Assembly (NCBI GenBank): GCA_016125215.1
Contig: WGMF01000029.1
Location: forward strand, 50,306-114,305
Origin: Phycisphaera sp.
GTDB taxonomy: Bacteria > Planctomycetota > Phycisphaerae > Phycisphaerales > Phycisphaeraceae
Reading direction: 5' to 3'
DNA length: 64,000 bases
A model generated the notes under the pieces. The model searched no databases. It was given only the letters and a program-made list of their open reading frames with translations, and was not told the origin of the DNA. The position numbers and the translations under genes are program-made. Below are positions 8,172-15,348 of this stretch, piece after piece. The number at the start of each line of letters is the position of its first letter. Position 1 is the stretch's first letter.

Positions 8172-8938
8172 CGCCTCTCCCGAAGCACATCTTCCAATGC
8201 CAGCACCTTCACAGACCCAAGGTCTCGGGTGTGACGCCAACAAATACATATGCAGTCGGCATCGAGGGGGTGGCCGTGCTGGATGTAGTTTGCACTTTCG
8301 TACTCAAACTCGGCCATGACGATTTCGCCGTCTCGTTCTAACTCTGCATCTGGGAAATCTGCTCGTACTAGGCGGATTTTGTACCCCAGTTCTTTCGCAA
8401 GTAGCGCGAACAACACTATCGTTTCCATTTCATTCCGAGGTTGGTATCGCAATGGAAGATCGTCGGGAAGCGGTGGTCGGCGTGTAGCACCTACTGGTTC
8501 AGTGGGATCAGTAGCCGGAACTTGGAACTTCAAAGAATTTGCATGAGTCTGCGCGAAATGAATTTTGACTTGGGACCATTTTCCCCATCTGCTTGTGTAC
8601 GGGCGGACTGAATATTTGGAATGCTGGGTGAACTCAGCCTGGGTGGGTAGTCGTCCAAGGCTGTTCGCTACGTCGATAAACTCGTCGATTACATCTTGAA
8701 CGGAATACCCGTTGTCGGGCGGCATGTTGTTGTTGGGTTCGATACTGGCCTGGGTCAGCAATTCGGTCCATGTACCGAACTGGTATAGAACTTGCGAAAT
8801 GCTCGGGGCATCCGTCGCCGAGACATGTTGTTTGTACTCGTTCTGCGTAGGTGCGCGATCGAGTGAAGCGGCAAGCTCTTGCACGATGGCAATTGCCCGG
8901 GTCCGAACATCCGCGATGTCGTTGCGATGGAGTGCCAT
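8126..8938 (-). CDS. cassette protein: HNH-type DNA-binding repeats plus PD-(D/E)XK-like domain
   Basis: 270 residues from the ATG at 8936-8938 (10 bases past the core of attC g). Two ~55-residue repeats at the N-terminus share the pattern 'LaxsLdRAPTQnEY ... fGtWtelL' (SLDRAPTQNEYKQH / FGTWTELL and SLGRLPTQAEFTQH / WGKWSQVK). This matches the DNA-binding repeats found beside homing endonucleases. The C-terminal domain has FPDAELERDGEIVMAEFEYE, then NYIQHGHPLDADCICICW, a PD..ExE arrangement with a downstream HGH and Cys-Trp as in PD-(D/E)XK nuclease-like proteins. It is possibly a defence or site-specific nuclease. The last ~15 residues are encoded by the attC arm. Confidence 0.7.
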   Translation of the reverse strand: MALHRNDIADVRTRAIAIVQELAASLDRAPTQNEYKQHVSATDAPSISQVLYQFGTWTELLTQASIEPNNNMPPDNGYSVQDVIDEFIDVANSLGRLPTQAEFTQHSKYSVRPYTSRWGKWSQVKIHFAQTHANSLKFQVPATDPTEPVGATRRPPLPDDLPLRYQPRNEMETIVLFALLAKELGYKIRLVRADFPDAELERDGEIVMAEFEYESANYIQHGHPLDADCICICWRHTRDLGSVKVLALEDVLRERRDNQRLQLTGDARER

Positions 8939-8948
8939 TGGTCTGGCG

Positions 8949-9047
8949 GGATAACGATAAGGATAAGCTGCCGGGGCCGCCTGCAAAACCTTTATGCCGC
9001 GCGAAAGCAGGATGGCGGCCCCGGTCAGCTTCATCCGCTGGTTCGGC
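8949..9047 (-). other. attC site g, heterologous type
   Basis: Cores GGATAAC (8949-8955) and GTTCGGC (9041-9047). The arms are unrelated to the other sites: AAGCTGCCGGGGCCGCC pairs with GGCGGCCCCGGTCAGCTT, leaving one extra T unpaired. This is a valid attC but of another lineage, so the cassette to its right (9053-9535) was probably captured from a different integron. Confidence 0.9.
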
Positions 9048-9052
9048 CCGGC

Positions 9053-9535
9053 TCATGCGGTGAGAGCAACTGAACGGTACAATTGACCCATGCTCTCCCC
9101 CACCTTGTCCCGCAAGCACTTCAGAGCCTTGTGGAATGGGAAGACCTCAAGTCCATTTTGAGGGAGCCAAACGGACATATGATCCAGAACGCGCTGCGAA
9201 CGGAATACCGCGACCGCGTGAGGCAGCTCAAGTAACGCCGCTGCTAACACGACGCCGAAGTCTCGGGAGAAGACGTTGAGGTCGCCGCTTGCAGGTGACC
9301 AACCGGTATCCCACATGTCTGCGATGATGCGGTCAAGGCCGTCCACACCGTCGCCACCGCGTCCAATCTGATCGCCGAAAACCTCGGCAATCTGCGATCT
9401 CGCTAGCGCTGCCATCGCTTGCAGGTGCTCGCTCGCCAAAGTGACCGAATCTCCTTCGAGGCAAGGACCGAACAGTTCGGTTGGCGAATCGGCACGAAGC
9501 GCGTCAAAGAGTACAGCTTCTTGCGGCACCTCCAC
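9053..9535 (-). CDS. cassette protein, unknown (foreign cassette)
   Basis: 160 residues starting at GTG (9533-9535), with TTGGAG about ten bases upstream. The protein is acidic and helical, without signal peptide or clear motif (SEHLQAMAALARSQIAEVFGD, GVDGLDRIIADMWDTGWSP, FGVVLAAALLELPHAVAVF). I do not recognise it. Its attC (8949-9047) is of a different family from the rest of the array, and the matching cores GTTCGGC/GCCGAAC bound the cassette exactly, so it is a recent arrival. TGA stop at 9053-9055. Confidence 0.7.
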   Translation of the reverse strand: MEVPQEAVLFDALRADSPTELFGPCLEGDSVTLASEHLQAMAALARSQIAEVFGDQIGRGGDGVDGLDRIIADMWDTGWSPASGDLNVFSRDFGVVLAAALLELPHAVAVFRSQRVLDHMSVWLPQNGLEVFPFHKALKCLRDKVGESMGQLYRSVALTA

Positions 9536-9551
9536 GAGAGCGTCTCCAAGG

Positions 9552-9660
9552 GCCGAACGAACAAGGCTCAGTTGCCGGCCGCCCGCGGAAGAGGGCTACC
9601 AACCGGCAAGGCTATTGTCCATCGCGGGCGTCGCCGGTCAACTGCAGCCGCTGGTTAGCT
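9552..9660 (-). other. attC site h
   Basis: Cores GCCGAAC (9552-9558) and GTTAGCT (9654-9660), with conserved arms. It belongs to the first cassette of the array, whose 5' core at attI (AGCTAAC, 9955-9961) matches perfectly. Confidence 0.92.
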
Positions 9661-9948
9661 GCCTCGCCACGAACGCCAGAACTCAACCAACTCTTCTGCG
9701 CAACTACGGCTGTGCATGGCATCGAAACCAATCTCCATGCGTTCGGTGACGATCCATCTCATGTGCTTGAGAAGATCTTCGACAGAAGCGCCGGCATCGA
9801 GCATTTGCACAATGTGAGTGGAATACATGTCGTACTCATCCTGATTGTGCTCAGAGATGACGCCGATGGGGTCCCAACGGCGGAGTACCTCTAGGACTTT
9901 CAGGTGTCCCTTTGCGTCTGGTCGGCGAAAGTAATCGGAGTCGATCAT
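9655..9948 (-). CDS. first cassette protein, unknown (WDPIGV/DEYD type)
   Basis: 97 residues. It carries the pattern RRWDPIGVI ... DEYDMYSTHIV ... GASVEDLLKHMRWIVTERMEI, seen in small proteins of the DUF1871 kind; this assignment is tentative. The first cassette has the strongest expected expression, since the cassette promoter lies about 39 bp upstream. ATG 9946-9948; TAA stop within the attC core (9655-9657). Confidence 0.75.
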   Translation of the reverse strand: MIDSDYFRRPDAKGHLKVLEVLRRWDPIGVISEHNQDEYDMYSTHIVQMLDAGASVEDLLKHMRWIVTERMEIGFDAMHSRSCAEELVEFWRSWRGS

Positions 9949-9954
9949 TTTGGC

Positions 9955-10110
9955 AGCTAACAGTGATTATACAGAAACCTGATACCAGTATCGCTCTAAG
10001 CGATTCGTTCGTCAAGAGGGATTTATACCTTGTACACACAGATGTTAGGGATCGATGAGAGGCCGTATTGGCGCACGGAAAGCGGGGTTGACGGTAGGTT
10101 TGTGTTAGGG
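9955..10110 (-). other. attI recombination region
   Basis: AGCTAAC at 9955-9961 (GTTAGCT on the minus strand) is the cassette insertion point. Two further GTTAGGG words on the plus strand (10044-10050 and 10104-10110) may be accessory integrase-binding sites like the DR sites of known attI. There is no attC hairpin here, as expected for attI. The extent is inferred; only the crossover core is firm. Confidence 0.75.
9987..10015 (-). promoter_or_regulatory. cassette promoter Pc
   Basis: On the minus strand TTGACG (10010-10015) is followed after exactly 17 bases by GATACT (9987-9992). It points into the cassette array, 39 bp before the first cassette's ATG. A perfect TATAAT also occurs at 9966-9971 without a good -35. 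Confidence 0.7.
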
Positions 10111-10116
10111 TATGCT
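10088..10116 (+). promoter_or_regulatory. integrase promoter
   Basis: TTGACG (10088-10093), a 17-base spacer and TATGCT (10111-10116), 50 bp before the intI ATG. One of the GTTAGGG words (10104-10110) lies inside the spacer, so integrase bound to attI could repress its own gene. Confidence 0.7.
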
Positions 10117-10165
10117 GTGATCGCATTGACCGCTTACTCAACACCTCACCCACGGGGATTTGGCC

Positions 10166-11383
10166 ATGGCACTACTCGACGACATGCACGAAAAACTGCG
10201 TGTGTTGCACTATGCCTACGACACCGAGCAGGCCTATGTGCGGTGGGTCGAACGTTACTTGCTCTACCACCGTGAGAAAGCCGGCCGATGGGTTCGGCCG
10301 GAGGAGTTGGGGGAGGCGGGCGTGGAGGCTTTCCTGACTTATCTGGCGGTGGGTCGGAAGGTGGCCGGCTCGACCCAGAACCAGGCGCTGAACGCTTTGG
10401 TGTTTCTATACAAGCAGGTACTCGGTATTGAACTCGGGGCGTTCTCCGCTCAACGGGCAAAGAAGCCGCAGCGGTTGCCCACGGTATTGAGTACGGCGGA
10501 GGTCACGCGGTTGCTGACGGCGATGGATCGGCGGGCGGTGAACCCGTGGGTCCGTCGTGTGCACTCGCTGATGGTTCGACTGATGTACGGCACGGGGATG
10601 CGCGTGCGGGAGGTTTGCCGACTGCGTGTGAAGGACGTGGATGTCGAGCGGGGGCAGATCGTGGTGCGCAGCGGCAAGGGGGCCAAGGACCGTGTGGTGA
10701 TGCTGCCGACGGCTTGCGAGCGGGATCTGTTGAAGCACCTGAAGTGGAGGGAGCGGTTGCACGAGGCGGATGTGGACCCACAGCCGAGCGTGAAAGCACG
10801 GGCGGGGGTGATCCCACGGCCGGAGGCCGTGGGCTTTGCAGGGGGCGTGGGCATTGCAGGGGGCGGTTTCGTGCCGTTGCCGTATGCGCAGGCGATGAAG
10901 CAACCCTCTGCGGTGCGGTCGTTGAGTTGGCAGTATGTTTTTGCCAGCACGCGCCGGACGGTCCTGCCGGTGGAACGCTTGTTGATGGACGGTCGCGACG
11001 GGGCACCGCTTGAGGATTCGGGGATGATGTCGCAAGCGTCGGCACGGCTGGGGTTGGCGGATCGGAAATGCGTGACCGGGCGCTGGCACCTGCACGAGAA
11101 CGTGTTGCAAAAAGTGGTGTCGCAGACGGCGAGGGAGGCGGGCTTTACCAAGCGCGTGAGTTGTCACACACTGCGGCACTCGTTTGCGACGCACCTGCTC
11201 GAAGACGGCTACGACATCCGCACGGTGCAGGAATTGCTTGGTCACGCCAACGTGCAGACGACGATGATCTACACGCACGTGATGGACCCCCGGACCCCCG
11301 GGGGCAAGGGCGTGATGGGGGTGTGTAGCCCGCTGGATAGGGTGTCGTTCAGAAACGGGACGGCTGAGTTGCGAACCGGATAG
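10166..11383 (+). CDS. intI: integron integrase (tyrosine recombinase) with insertions
   Basis: Site-specific recombinase that inserts cassettes at attI and cuts attC. Start at ATG 10166 (GGGGA upstream) rather than the TTG at 10160. Catalytic residues are visible: Arg in GTGMRVRE (~146), Lys in SGKGAKDR (~171), His/Arg in CHTLRHSF (~334/337), His in LLGHANVQ (~360) and Tyr in MIYTHV (~369). The family-specific patch [12 protein letters not shown] precedes CHTLRH. At ~405 residues it is 60-80 longer than usual IntI. One excess block (~216-233) is encoded by a palindromic repeat (10812-10863); a second (~270-300) precedes the WHLHE patch. The frame is intact, so it may still be active. Confidence 0.95.
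   Translation: MALLDDMHEKLRVLHYAYDTEQAYVRWVERYLLYHREKAGRWVRPEELGEAGVEAFLTYLAVGRKVAGSTQNQALNALVFLYKQVLGIELGAFSAQRAKKPQRLPTVLSTAEVTRLLTAMDRRAVNPWVRRVHSLMVRLMYGTGMRVREVCRLRVKDVDVERGQIVVRSGKGAKDRVVMLPTACERDLLKHLKWRERLHEADVDPQPSVKARAGVIPRPEAVGFAGGVGIAGGGFVPLPYAQAMKQPSAVRSLSWQYVFASTRRTVLPVERLLMDGRDGAPLEDSGMMSQASARLGLADRKCVTGRWHLHENVLQKVVSQTAREAGFTKRVSCHTLRHSFATHLLEDGYDIRTVQELLGHANVQTTMIYTHVMDPRTPGGKGVMGVCSPLDRVSFRNGTAELRTG
10812..10863 (-). repeat. palindromic repeat inserted in frame in intI
   Basis: On the minus strand: CCTGCAATGCCCACG, then CCTGCAAAGCCCACGGCC, TCC, GGCCGTGGGA. The hairpin has a 9-bp stem with a 3-base loop. It matches the element at 31829-31880 unit for unit, with compensatory changes in the stem. 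In the protein it encodes the Gly/Ala/Pro-rich block [19 protein letters not shown], absent from typical IntI. Confidence 0.75.
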
Positions 11384-11409
11384 GGCAAGGTGTTGAGTGT
11401 CGAAATCCG

Positions 11410-12333
11410 TTACTCACACGCACCCGCAAAGCGGCAAGCCGGGATGCCTTTGGCGATTGCTCCGGCGATCTGGCCCGGGCGGGTGACGAACAACCCGCCG
11501 GCGAGGGGTTGGGATTCGAGTTGGTCGGGCTTGAGGCCGGTGCGTGCGGTGGTGATGTAGAGGTCTTCGAGGGTCGGTCCGCCGAAGGCGCAGGAGGTGA
11601 CACGCTCACAGGGGAGTTTGACTTCGTGGAGGCACTGGCCCGTGAGCGGGTCGAAGCAGCGCACGCACCAGCCGGCCCAGAAGGCGATCCAGAGGCGGTC
11701 CTTGTGGTCGATCGTCATGCCGTCGGGGTAGCCGGTGAAGTCTTTGAGGTCAAAGGCCACGCGCCGGTTCTTCACGTCACCGCTGCCGGGGTCGTAGTCG
11801 AAAGCGTCGACGCGGCGCAGGGGGGTGTCGATGTAATACATCGTGGCGTGGTCGCTTGGCCAGACGATGCCGTTGGAGCAGACGATCTTGTCCGCGATTT
11901 TGTGGACCGAGTGGTCGGGGTCGAAGCGGTAGAGCGAGCCGACGGGTGTGCCGCTGTGCTTGCCGGTGCCTAGGGTGCCGGCCCAGAATCGGCCTTGCGG
12001 GTCGCACTTGCCGTCGTTGAATCGCGTGACCCCCGGAAGTTTCTCCGGGTCGGCGTGGATTACCAGTCTTTTTGAATCGAGGTCGAACGTGCCGATGCCG
12101 TGGTGAAGCGCGAGCAGCACCTTTCGGGGAAGGGGATTGCCCGCGATGGGCACGACGGTGCCGACCATCTGGCCGATGTCCCAGGGGGTGTTCTGATTCT
12201 TCCGGGGGTCGAAGGCGTGGAGTTTGCAGCCCTCGATGTCGACCCAGTAGAGCAGGCCGGCCCTGTCGTCCCAGACCGCGCCCTCACCGAGTGTCGCTTT
12301 GGCGTCGAGTACGCACGTGACCGAGTGTGACAT
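11410..12333 (-). CDS. SMP-30/gluconolactonase family protein
   Basis: Six-bladed beta-propeller lactonase, 307 residues, likely hydrolysing a sugar lactone in the cytoplasm. Family signs: LGEGAVWDDRAGLLYWVDIEG at the N-terminus (metal-ligand Glu), RFNDGKCDPQGRFWAGT, CSNGIVWPSDHATMYYIDT and GYPDGMTIDHKDRLWIAFW (Asn and Asp ligands). It starts 18 bp after the stop of the DegT aminotransferase gene and is probably in the same operon. Its end faces intI convergently with a 26-bp gap. Confidence 0.9.
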   Translation of the reverse strand: MSHSVTCVLDAKATLGEGAVWDDRAGLLYWVDIEGCKLHAFDPRKNQNTPWDIGQMVGTVVPIAGNPLPRKVLLALHHGIGTFDLDSKRLVIHADPEKLPGVTRFNDGKCDPQGRFWAGTLGTGKHSGTPVGSLYRFDPDHSVHKIADKIVCSNGIVWPSDHATMYYIDTPLRRVDAFDYDPGSGDVKNRRVAFDLKDFTGYPDGMTIDHKDRLWIAFWAGWCVRCFDPLTGQCLHEVKLPCERVTSCAFGGPTLEDLYITTARTGLKPDQLESQPLAGGLFVTRPGQIAGAIAKGIPACRFAGACE

Positions 12334-12351
12334 GGTGTGAGTCCCGGTGGG

Positions 12352-13563
12352 TCAATCGCGTTTGAGGAGTTGCTCACGCTGGAGCATGACCTTGAAGGTG
12401 TGGACGACCAGTTCGACCTGTGTCTCGTCCATCTGGTTGTAGAAGGGCAGGGCGATGGTGCGCTGACTGACCGATTCGGTCAACGGAAACGCGCCCTTCT
12501 CGAAGCCGAACTTCTCACGGTAGAACGGCTGAAGGTGGATGGGGGGGAAGTAGTTGGATGCGCCGATCTCGTGCCTGCGCATGCCGACAATGATGCGGTC
12601 GCGTTCGACCTGCGTGTAGAGGTCGTTGAGACGGATGACGAAGACGAACCAGCTCATGTCCTCCCACACCTCGACGTTGGGCAGGATGATGTCCGGGCAG
12701 TCCATGAGCTTTCGCATGTAGAGCGAAGCGACGCGCCGCCGACTTTCGAGCATCACGTCGAGGCGTTCCATCTGGGCGATGCCCAGGGCGCAGGAGATTT
12801 CGGAGAGTCTGTAGTTGTAACCCAGTCGTTCGTGGTGGAGCCAGGAGCCGCCGAGGGAGAGGAAGGGGTCGCCGCTGGGGCCTGTGGGTTTGACGGGGGC
12901 CTGGTTGGGCGCAGTGTGGTCGGCCACGGGCCTGCCCTGGTTGCGCATGGATCGGCAGGCTTCCGCGAGTCGGTCGTCGTCGGTGACGATCATGCCGCCC
13001 TCGCCGGTGGTGACCTGTTTGTTGGGGTAGAAACCAAAGACCCCCGCGCGTCCGAACGAGCCGATCGGCTTGCCCATGTGCATGCCGCCCAAGCCCTCGC
13101 AGCAGTCCTCGATCAATGGGACCTCGTGACGCTGGGCGACCTGTGCGATTTTTTCCATGTGGCAGGGGTTGCCGAAGACTTCCACAGCAATGATCGCTTT
13201 GGTTTTCGGCGTGATGGCTTTCTCGACGAGGGCGGGGTTCATGTTGAGGCTGCGCGGGTCGATGTCGACAAAGACGGGCGTGGCACCGACGTAGAGGATG
13301 CAGTTGGCCGAGGCAATGAATGAAAAGGGCGTGGTGATCACTTCATCGCCCGGGCCTATGCCCAGCGCGAGCAGGACGAGGTGAAGGCCGGCCGTCCCGG
13401 AGTTGATGGCAATGCCCAAGCGTCGCTGGGTGCGGTCCGCGACGAGTTCCTCGAAGCGTGCCTGTCGTGGGCCGATGCTCAGTCGGCCCGACCGCATCGT
13501 TTCGATGACCGCGTCGATTTCAAGATCGGTGATGTCGGGCTGCGAGAGCGGGATGAAACTCAT
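12352..13563 (-). CDS. DegT/DnrJ/EryC1/StrS aminotransferase
   Basis: PLP-dependent sugar aminotransferase, 403 residues, of the kind that makes amino sugars for surface glycans. Seen: NSGTAGLHLVLLALGIGPGDEVITTPFSF near the N-terminus, IEDCCEGLGG (Asp of the PLP ring contact), GFYPNKQVTTGEGG with the PLP lysine, and GYNYRLSEISCALGIAQ. The Cys-Cys in place of the usual Ala-Ala near the ring Asp is mildly unusual. A short extra loop (~210-235) precedes GYNYRLSE. It is upstream of the SMP-30 gene and downstream of a repeat-filled spacer. Confidence 0.92.
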   Translation of the reverse strand: MSFIPLSQPDITDLEIDAVIETMRSGRLSIGPRQARFEELVADRTQRRLGIAINSGTAGLHLVLLALGIGPGDEVITTPFSFIASANCILYVGATPVFVDIDPRSLNMNPALVEKAITPKTKAIIAVEVFGNPCHMEKIAQVAQRHEVPLIEDCCEGLGGMHMGKPIGSFGRAGVFGFYPNKQVTTGEGGMIVTDDDRLAEACRSMRNQGRPVADHTAPNQAPVKPTGPSGDPFLSLGGSWLHHERLGYNYRLSEISCALGIAQMERLDVMLESRRRVASLYMRKLMDCPDIILPNVEVWEDMSWFVFVIRLNDLYTQVERDRIIVGMRRHEIGASNYFPPIHLQPFYREKFGFEKGAFPLTESVSQRTIALPFYNQMDETQVELVVHTFKVMLQREQLLKRD

Positions 13564-13754
13564 GGAAGGGTCCGGGGAGAGAGGGGGGGGAATGGATGAT
13601 GGATAATGGATGATGTCAGAGACGAGCCATTGATGATTGATGATTTTTGATTGATGATCTCAGGGGGTTGTGTCTTTCGTGGTGATAAGATTTTTTCACC
13701 AGTCACCAGTCACCAGGCACCAGTCACCAGTCATCCGTCACTTGTCACCCGTCA
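13564..13754. repeat. repeat-filled spacer: GATGATTGATG and CCAGTCACCAGTCAC words
   Basis: No gene. Three low-complexity tracts follow one another: a GGATGATGGATAATGGATG tract (~13590-13615), a CCATTGATGATTGATGAT tract ending GATCTCAG (~13627-13662; the reverse of a module also found near 16610, 25630 and 45065), and CACCAGTCACCAGTCACC with variants (~13697-13754). The last tract contains the TGA stop of the gene at 13752-15269 as its first word. Confidence 0.7.
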
Positions 13755-15269
13755 CGAGTTCGCCAGCGCTCTGGCAATGGCGGCGCGGGTCTGGCCGGTG
13801 CGGTGGAGGTAGGCCCAGGCGGCCTGGATGCGGACGGAGAGGCTCATGCCGCCGCCGCCGCGGACGATGAGGGAGAGGTCGTCCATCTGTTTGGCGTTGA
13901 GTGGGACTTCGTTTTTGGCACGCAGGATCAGCGCCAGGCGTTCGCCCGCGGGTGAGTGGAAATCCTCGATGCCATCGATGACCTTGGCTGGGTTTCCCTT
14001 CTGCACGCGGATCAGGCCAAGTAAAATCGCCTGGACGAGCAGGCCGTCCGCCTGCGGGTTGGTGATGACCGGGACGAGGATGGCTTGACTCTGTTCGGGG
14101 CTGCGCTCGAAGAGCATCTGGGCCGCGGCCACCGAGTCGTCGAGCAGTTGGGCGGCGATGCGTTTGCTTGGGTCGTAGGCTTCGATCACCGAGACCAGTA
14201 CGGGGATGGCAACCTCATCGGGCGCGTCGTGTCGCACGTAGCTCAGCGCCCACTCATTGGCAATCGGCAAATCCAGTTTCACGAGCTGTGCGATGCGGCT
14301 TGCGATGTCGCCCTTGCCCGCGATGGCCTGGCCGACTTGACCCATCGCGGCGATCTGGGCGTCGGTGTCCTTGACCATCACGTCAAAGAGCGAAGCGGGC
14401 ACGAAGCGCGCCTGTTGCAGGAGACACAGCGACAGGCGCACGCGCTGGGCGGGGTCGTCGGAGGACTCGAACTGGTGTTGCCACGCGGCCTGGGCCTGCT
14501 GGATACCGAGCTTGAGCGCGAGTTGTAACGCCATCAGGCCCACGCGCGGGTTGACGCCGGCCTCCGTCGCAATACCCAGCGCCCACGGCCCGAGCCGATC
14601 GAACTGACCGGTCAGCGCGGTGGAGAGGAGCAGCGCCCGCACGTCGTCGCGCTCGGGCAGTTCGGAGTTGTTGAGTTCGACAAGCTCCTTCATGGCGCTC
14701 TCTTCGCCGAGCTGGTAGAGCAGCATGGCCGCAAGAGAGCGTCTGCCGATCTTGTCGGACTTGAGGGCTTCGTCGAGCGGGGCGCGGGGCGGGGTCTTGC
14801 CGTCGCTCATGAGGTGCGCGATGACGACGACCTTGACGCCCGAGTCCAGCCCGGGCCAGTTGACCAGTTGCATCGCCTGTTCATCGCCGAGCAGGTCGTC
14901 GTCGAGCGCGAAGCTGACGATGTCTGCCTGGAGTGTGGCGGGTTCGAGCTTGGCCAATCGGACGAGGTCGAGCCTGCGCTGCGGGTCGCAATCGGCCATG
15001 CCGAGGATGCCATGCACGCGCAGCGACGGGTCGCCGGCCTCGGCAAGCCGGCTGAAAAAGGGCAGCAGGTCGGGGTCGGACGTGTGACGCAGGGCACGCA
15101 GGAGCGTGTGGTGCTGGCCGCTGCGGTCGACGCGCATCGCCTGTTCGAGCATGAAGGCCGCCGACTCGCCGGTGTCGTCGAGGTCCGCCGCTCGCACAGG
15201 GCAGAGGCCCAGCGCACCGACGAACAGAAACGCAACGCAGGCTGTCCATGACCGTGTGACCATCGCCAT
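13752..15269 (-). CDS. exported HEAT-like repeat protein
   Basis: 505 residues with an N-terminal signal peptide (SWTACVAFLFVGALGLCPVRA, cleavage near VRAAD). The remainder is built of paired amphipathic helices of HEAT/Armadillo type (SDPDLLPFFSRLAEAGDPSLRVHGILGMAD and similar blocks), which suggests a periplasmic scaffold. No enzymatic motif is seen. It is distantly like the membrane-anchored HEAT protein at 46769. The start could be either of two Met two codons apart. Confidence 0.75.
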   Translation of the reverse strand: MAMVTRSWTACVAFLFVGALGLCPVRAADLDDTGESAAFMLEQAMRVDRSGQHHTLLRALRHTSDPDLLPFFSRLAEAGDPSLRVHGILGMADCDPQRRLDLVRLAKLEPATLQADIVSFALDDDLLGDEQAMQLVNWPGLDSGVKVVVIAHLMSDGKTPPRAPLDEALKSDKIGRRSLAAMLLYQLGEESAMKELVELNNSELPERDDVRALLLSTALTGQFDRLGPWALGIATEAGVNPRVGLMALQLALKLGIQQAQAAWQHQFESSDDPAQRVRLSLCLLQQARFVPASLFDVMVKDTDAQIAAMGQVGQAIAGKGDIASRIAQLVKLDLPIANEWALSYVRHDAPDEVAIPVLVSVIEAYDPSKRIAAQLLDDSVAAAQMLFERSPEQSQAILVPVITNPQADGLLVQAILLGLIRVQKGNPAKVIDGIEDFHSPAGERLALILRAKNEVPLNAKQMDDLSLIVRGGGGMSLSVRIQAAWAYLHRTGQTRAAIARALANS

Positions 15270-15348
15270 AGTTTACGCTCGCCGGCGGCCGATTGAAACA
15301 TCGCACGTTGACCCTGCACCCGACACAGGGGAAGATGTCCCGCCTGCC

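Larger units (their letters stand above)
4263..11383. mobile_element. chromosomal integron: intI, attI and about eight cassettes
   Basis: The integrase gene reads rightward from 10166, while all cassette genes read leftward from the attI point at 9955-9961, the classic divergent layout. Seven repeats of about 99-110 bp start (plus strand) with a ...AAC core and end with a GTTRRRY-like core, and fold as attC hairpins. An eighth at 4263-4420 is decayed and closes the array. Six attC share nearly identical arms, as in sedentary chromosomal integrons; one is foreign. The 5' core of each cassette matches the 3' core of its own attC in most cassettes (9552/9041, 9955/9654, 8062/7866, 7334/7048, 6946/6320), which confirms the cassette limits. 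Confidence 0.93.

Noticed and set aside
6219..9660. Regularly spaced ~108-bp repeats could be mistaken for a CRISPR array
   Set aside because: Repeats are ~108 bp, have degenerate centres, GTTRRRY cores and whole genes between them. They are attC sites.
13690..13754. Tandem CACCAGTCACCAGT units as a mini-CRISPR or tRNA-like repeat
   Set aside because: Units are 7-8 bp, with no unique spacers; a low-complexity repeat tract of the same kind as others in spacers.
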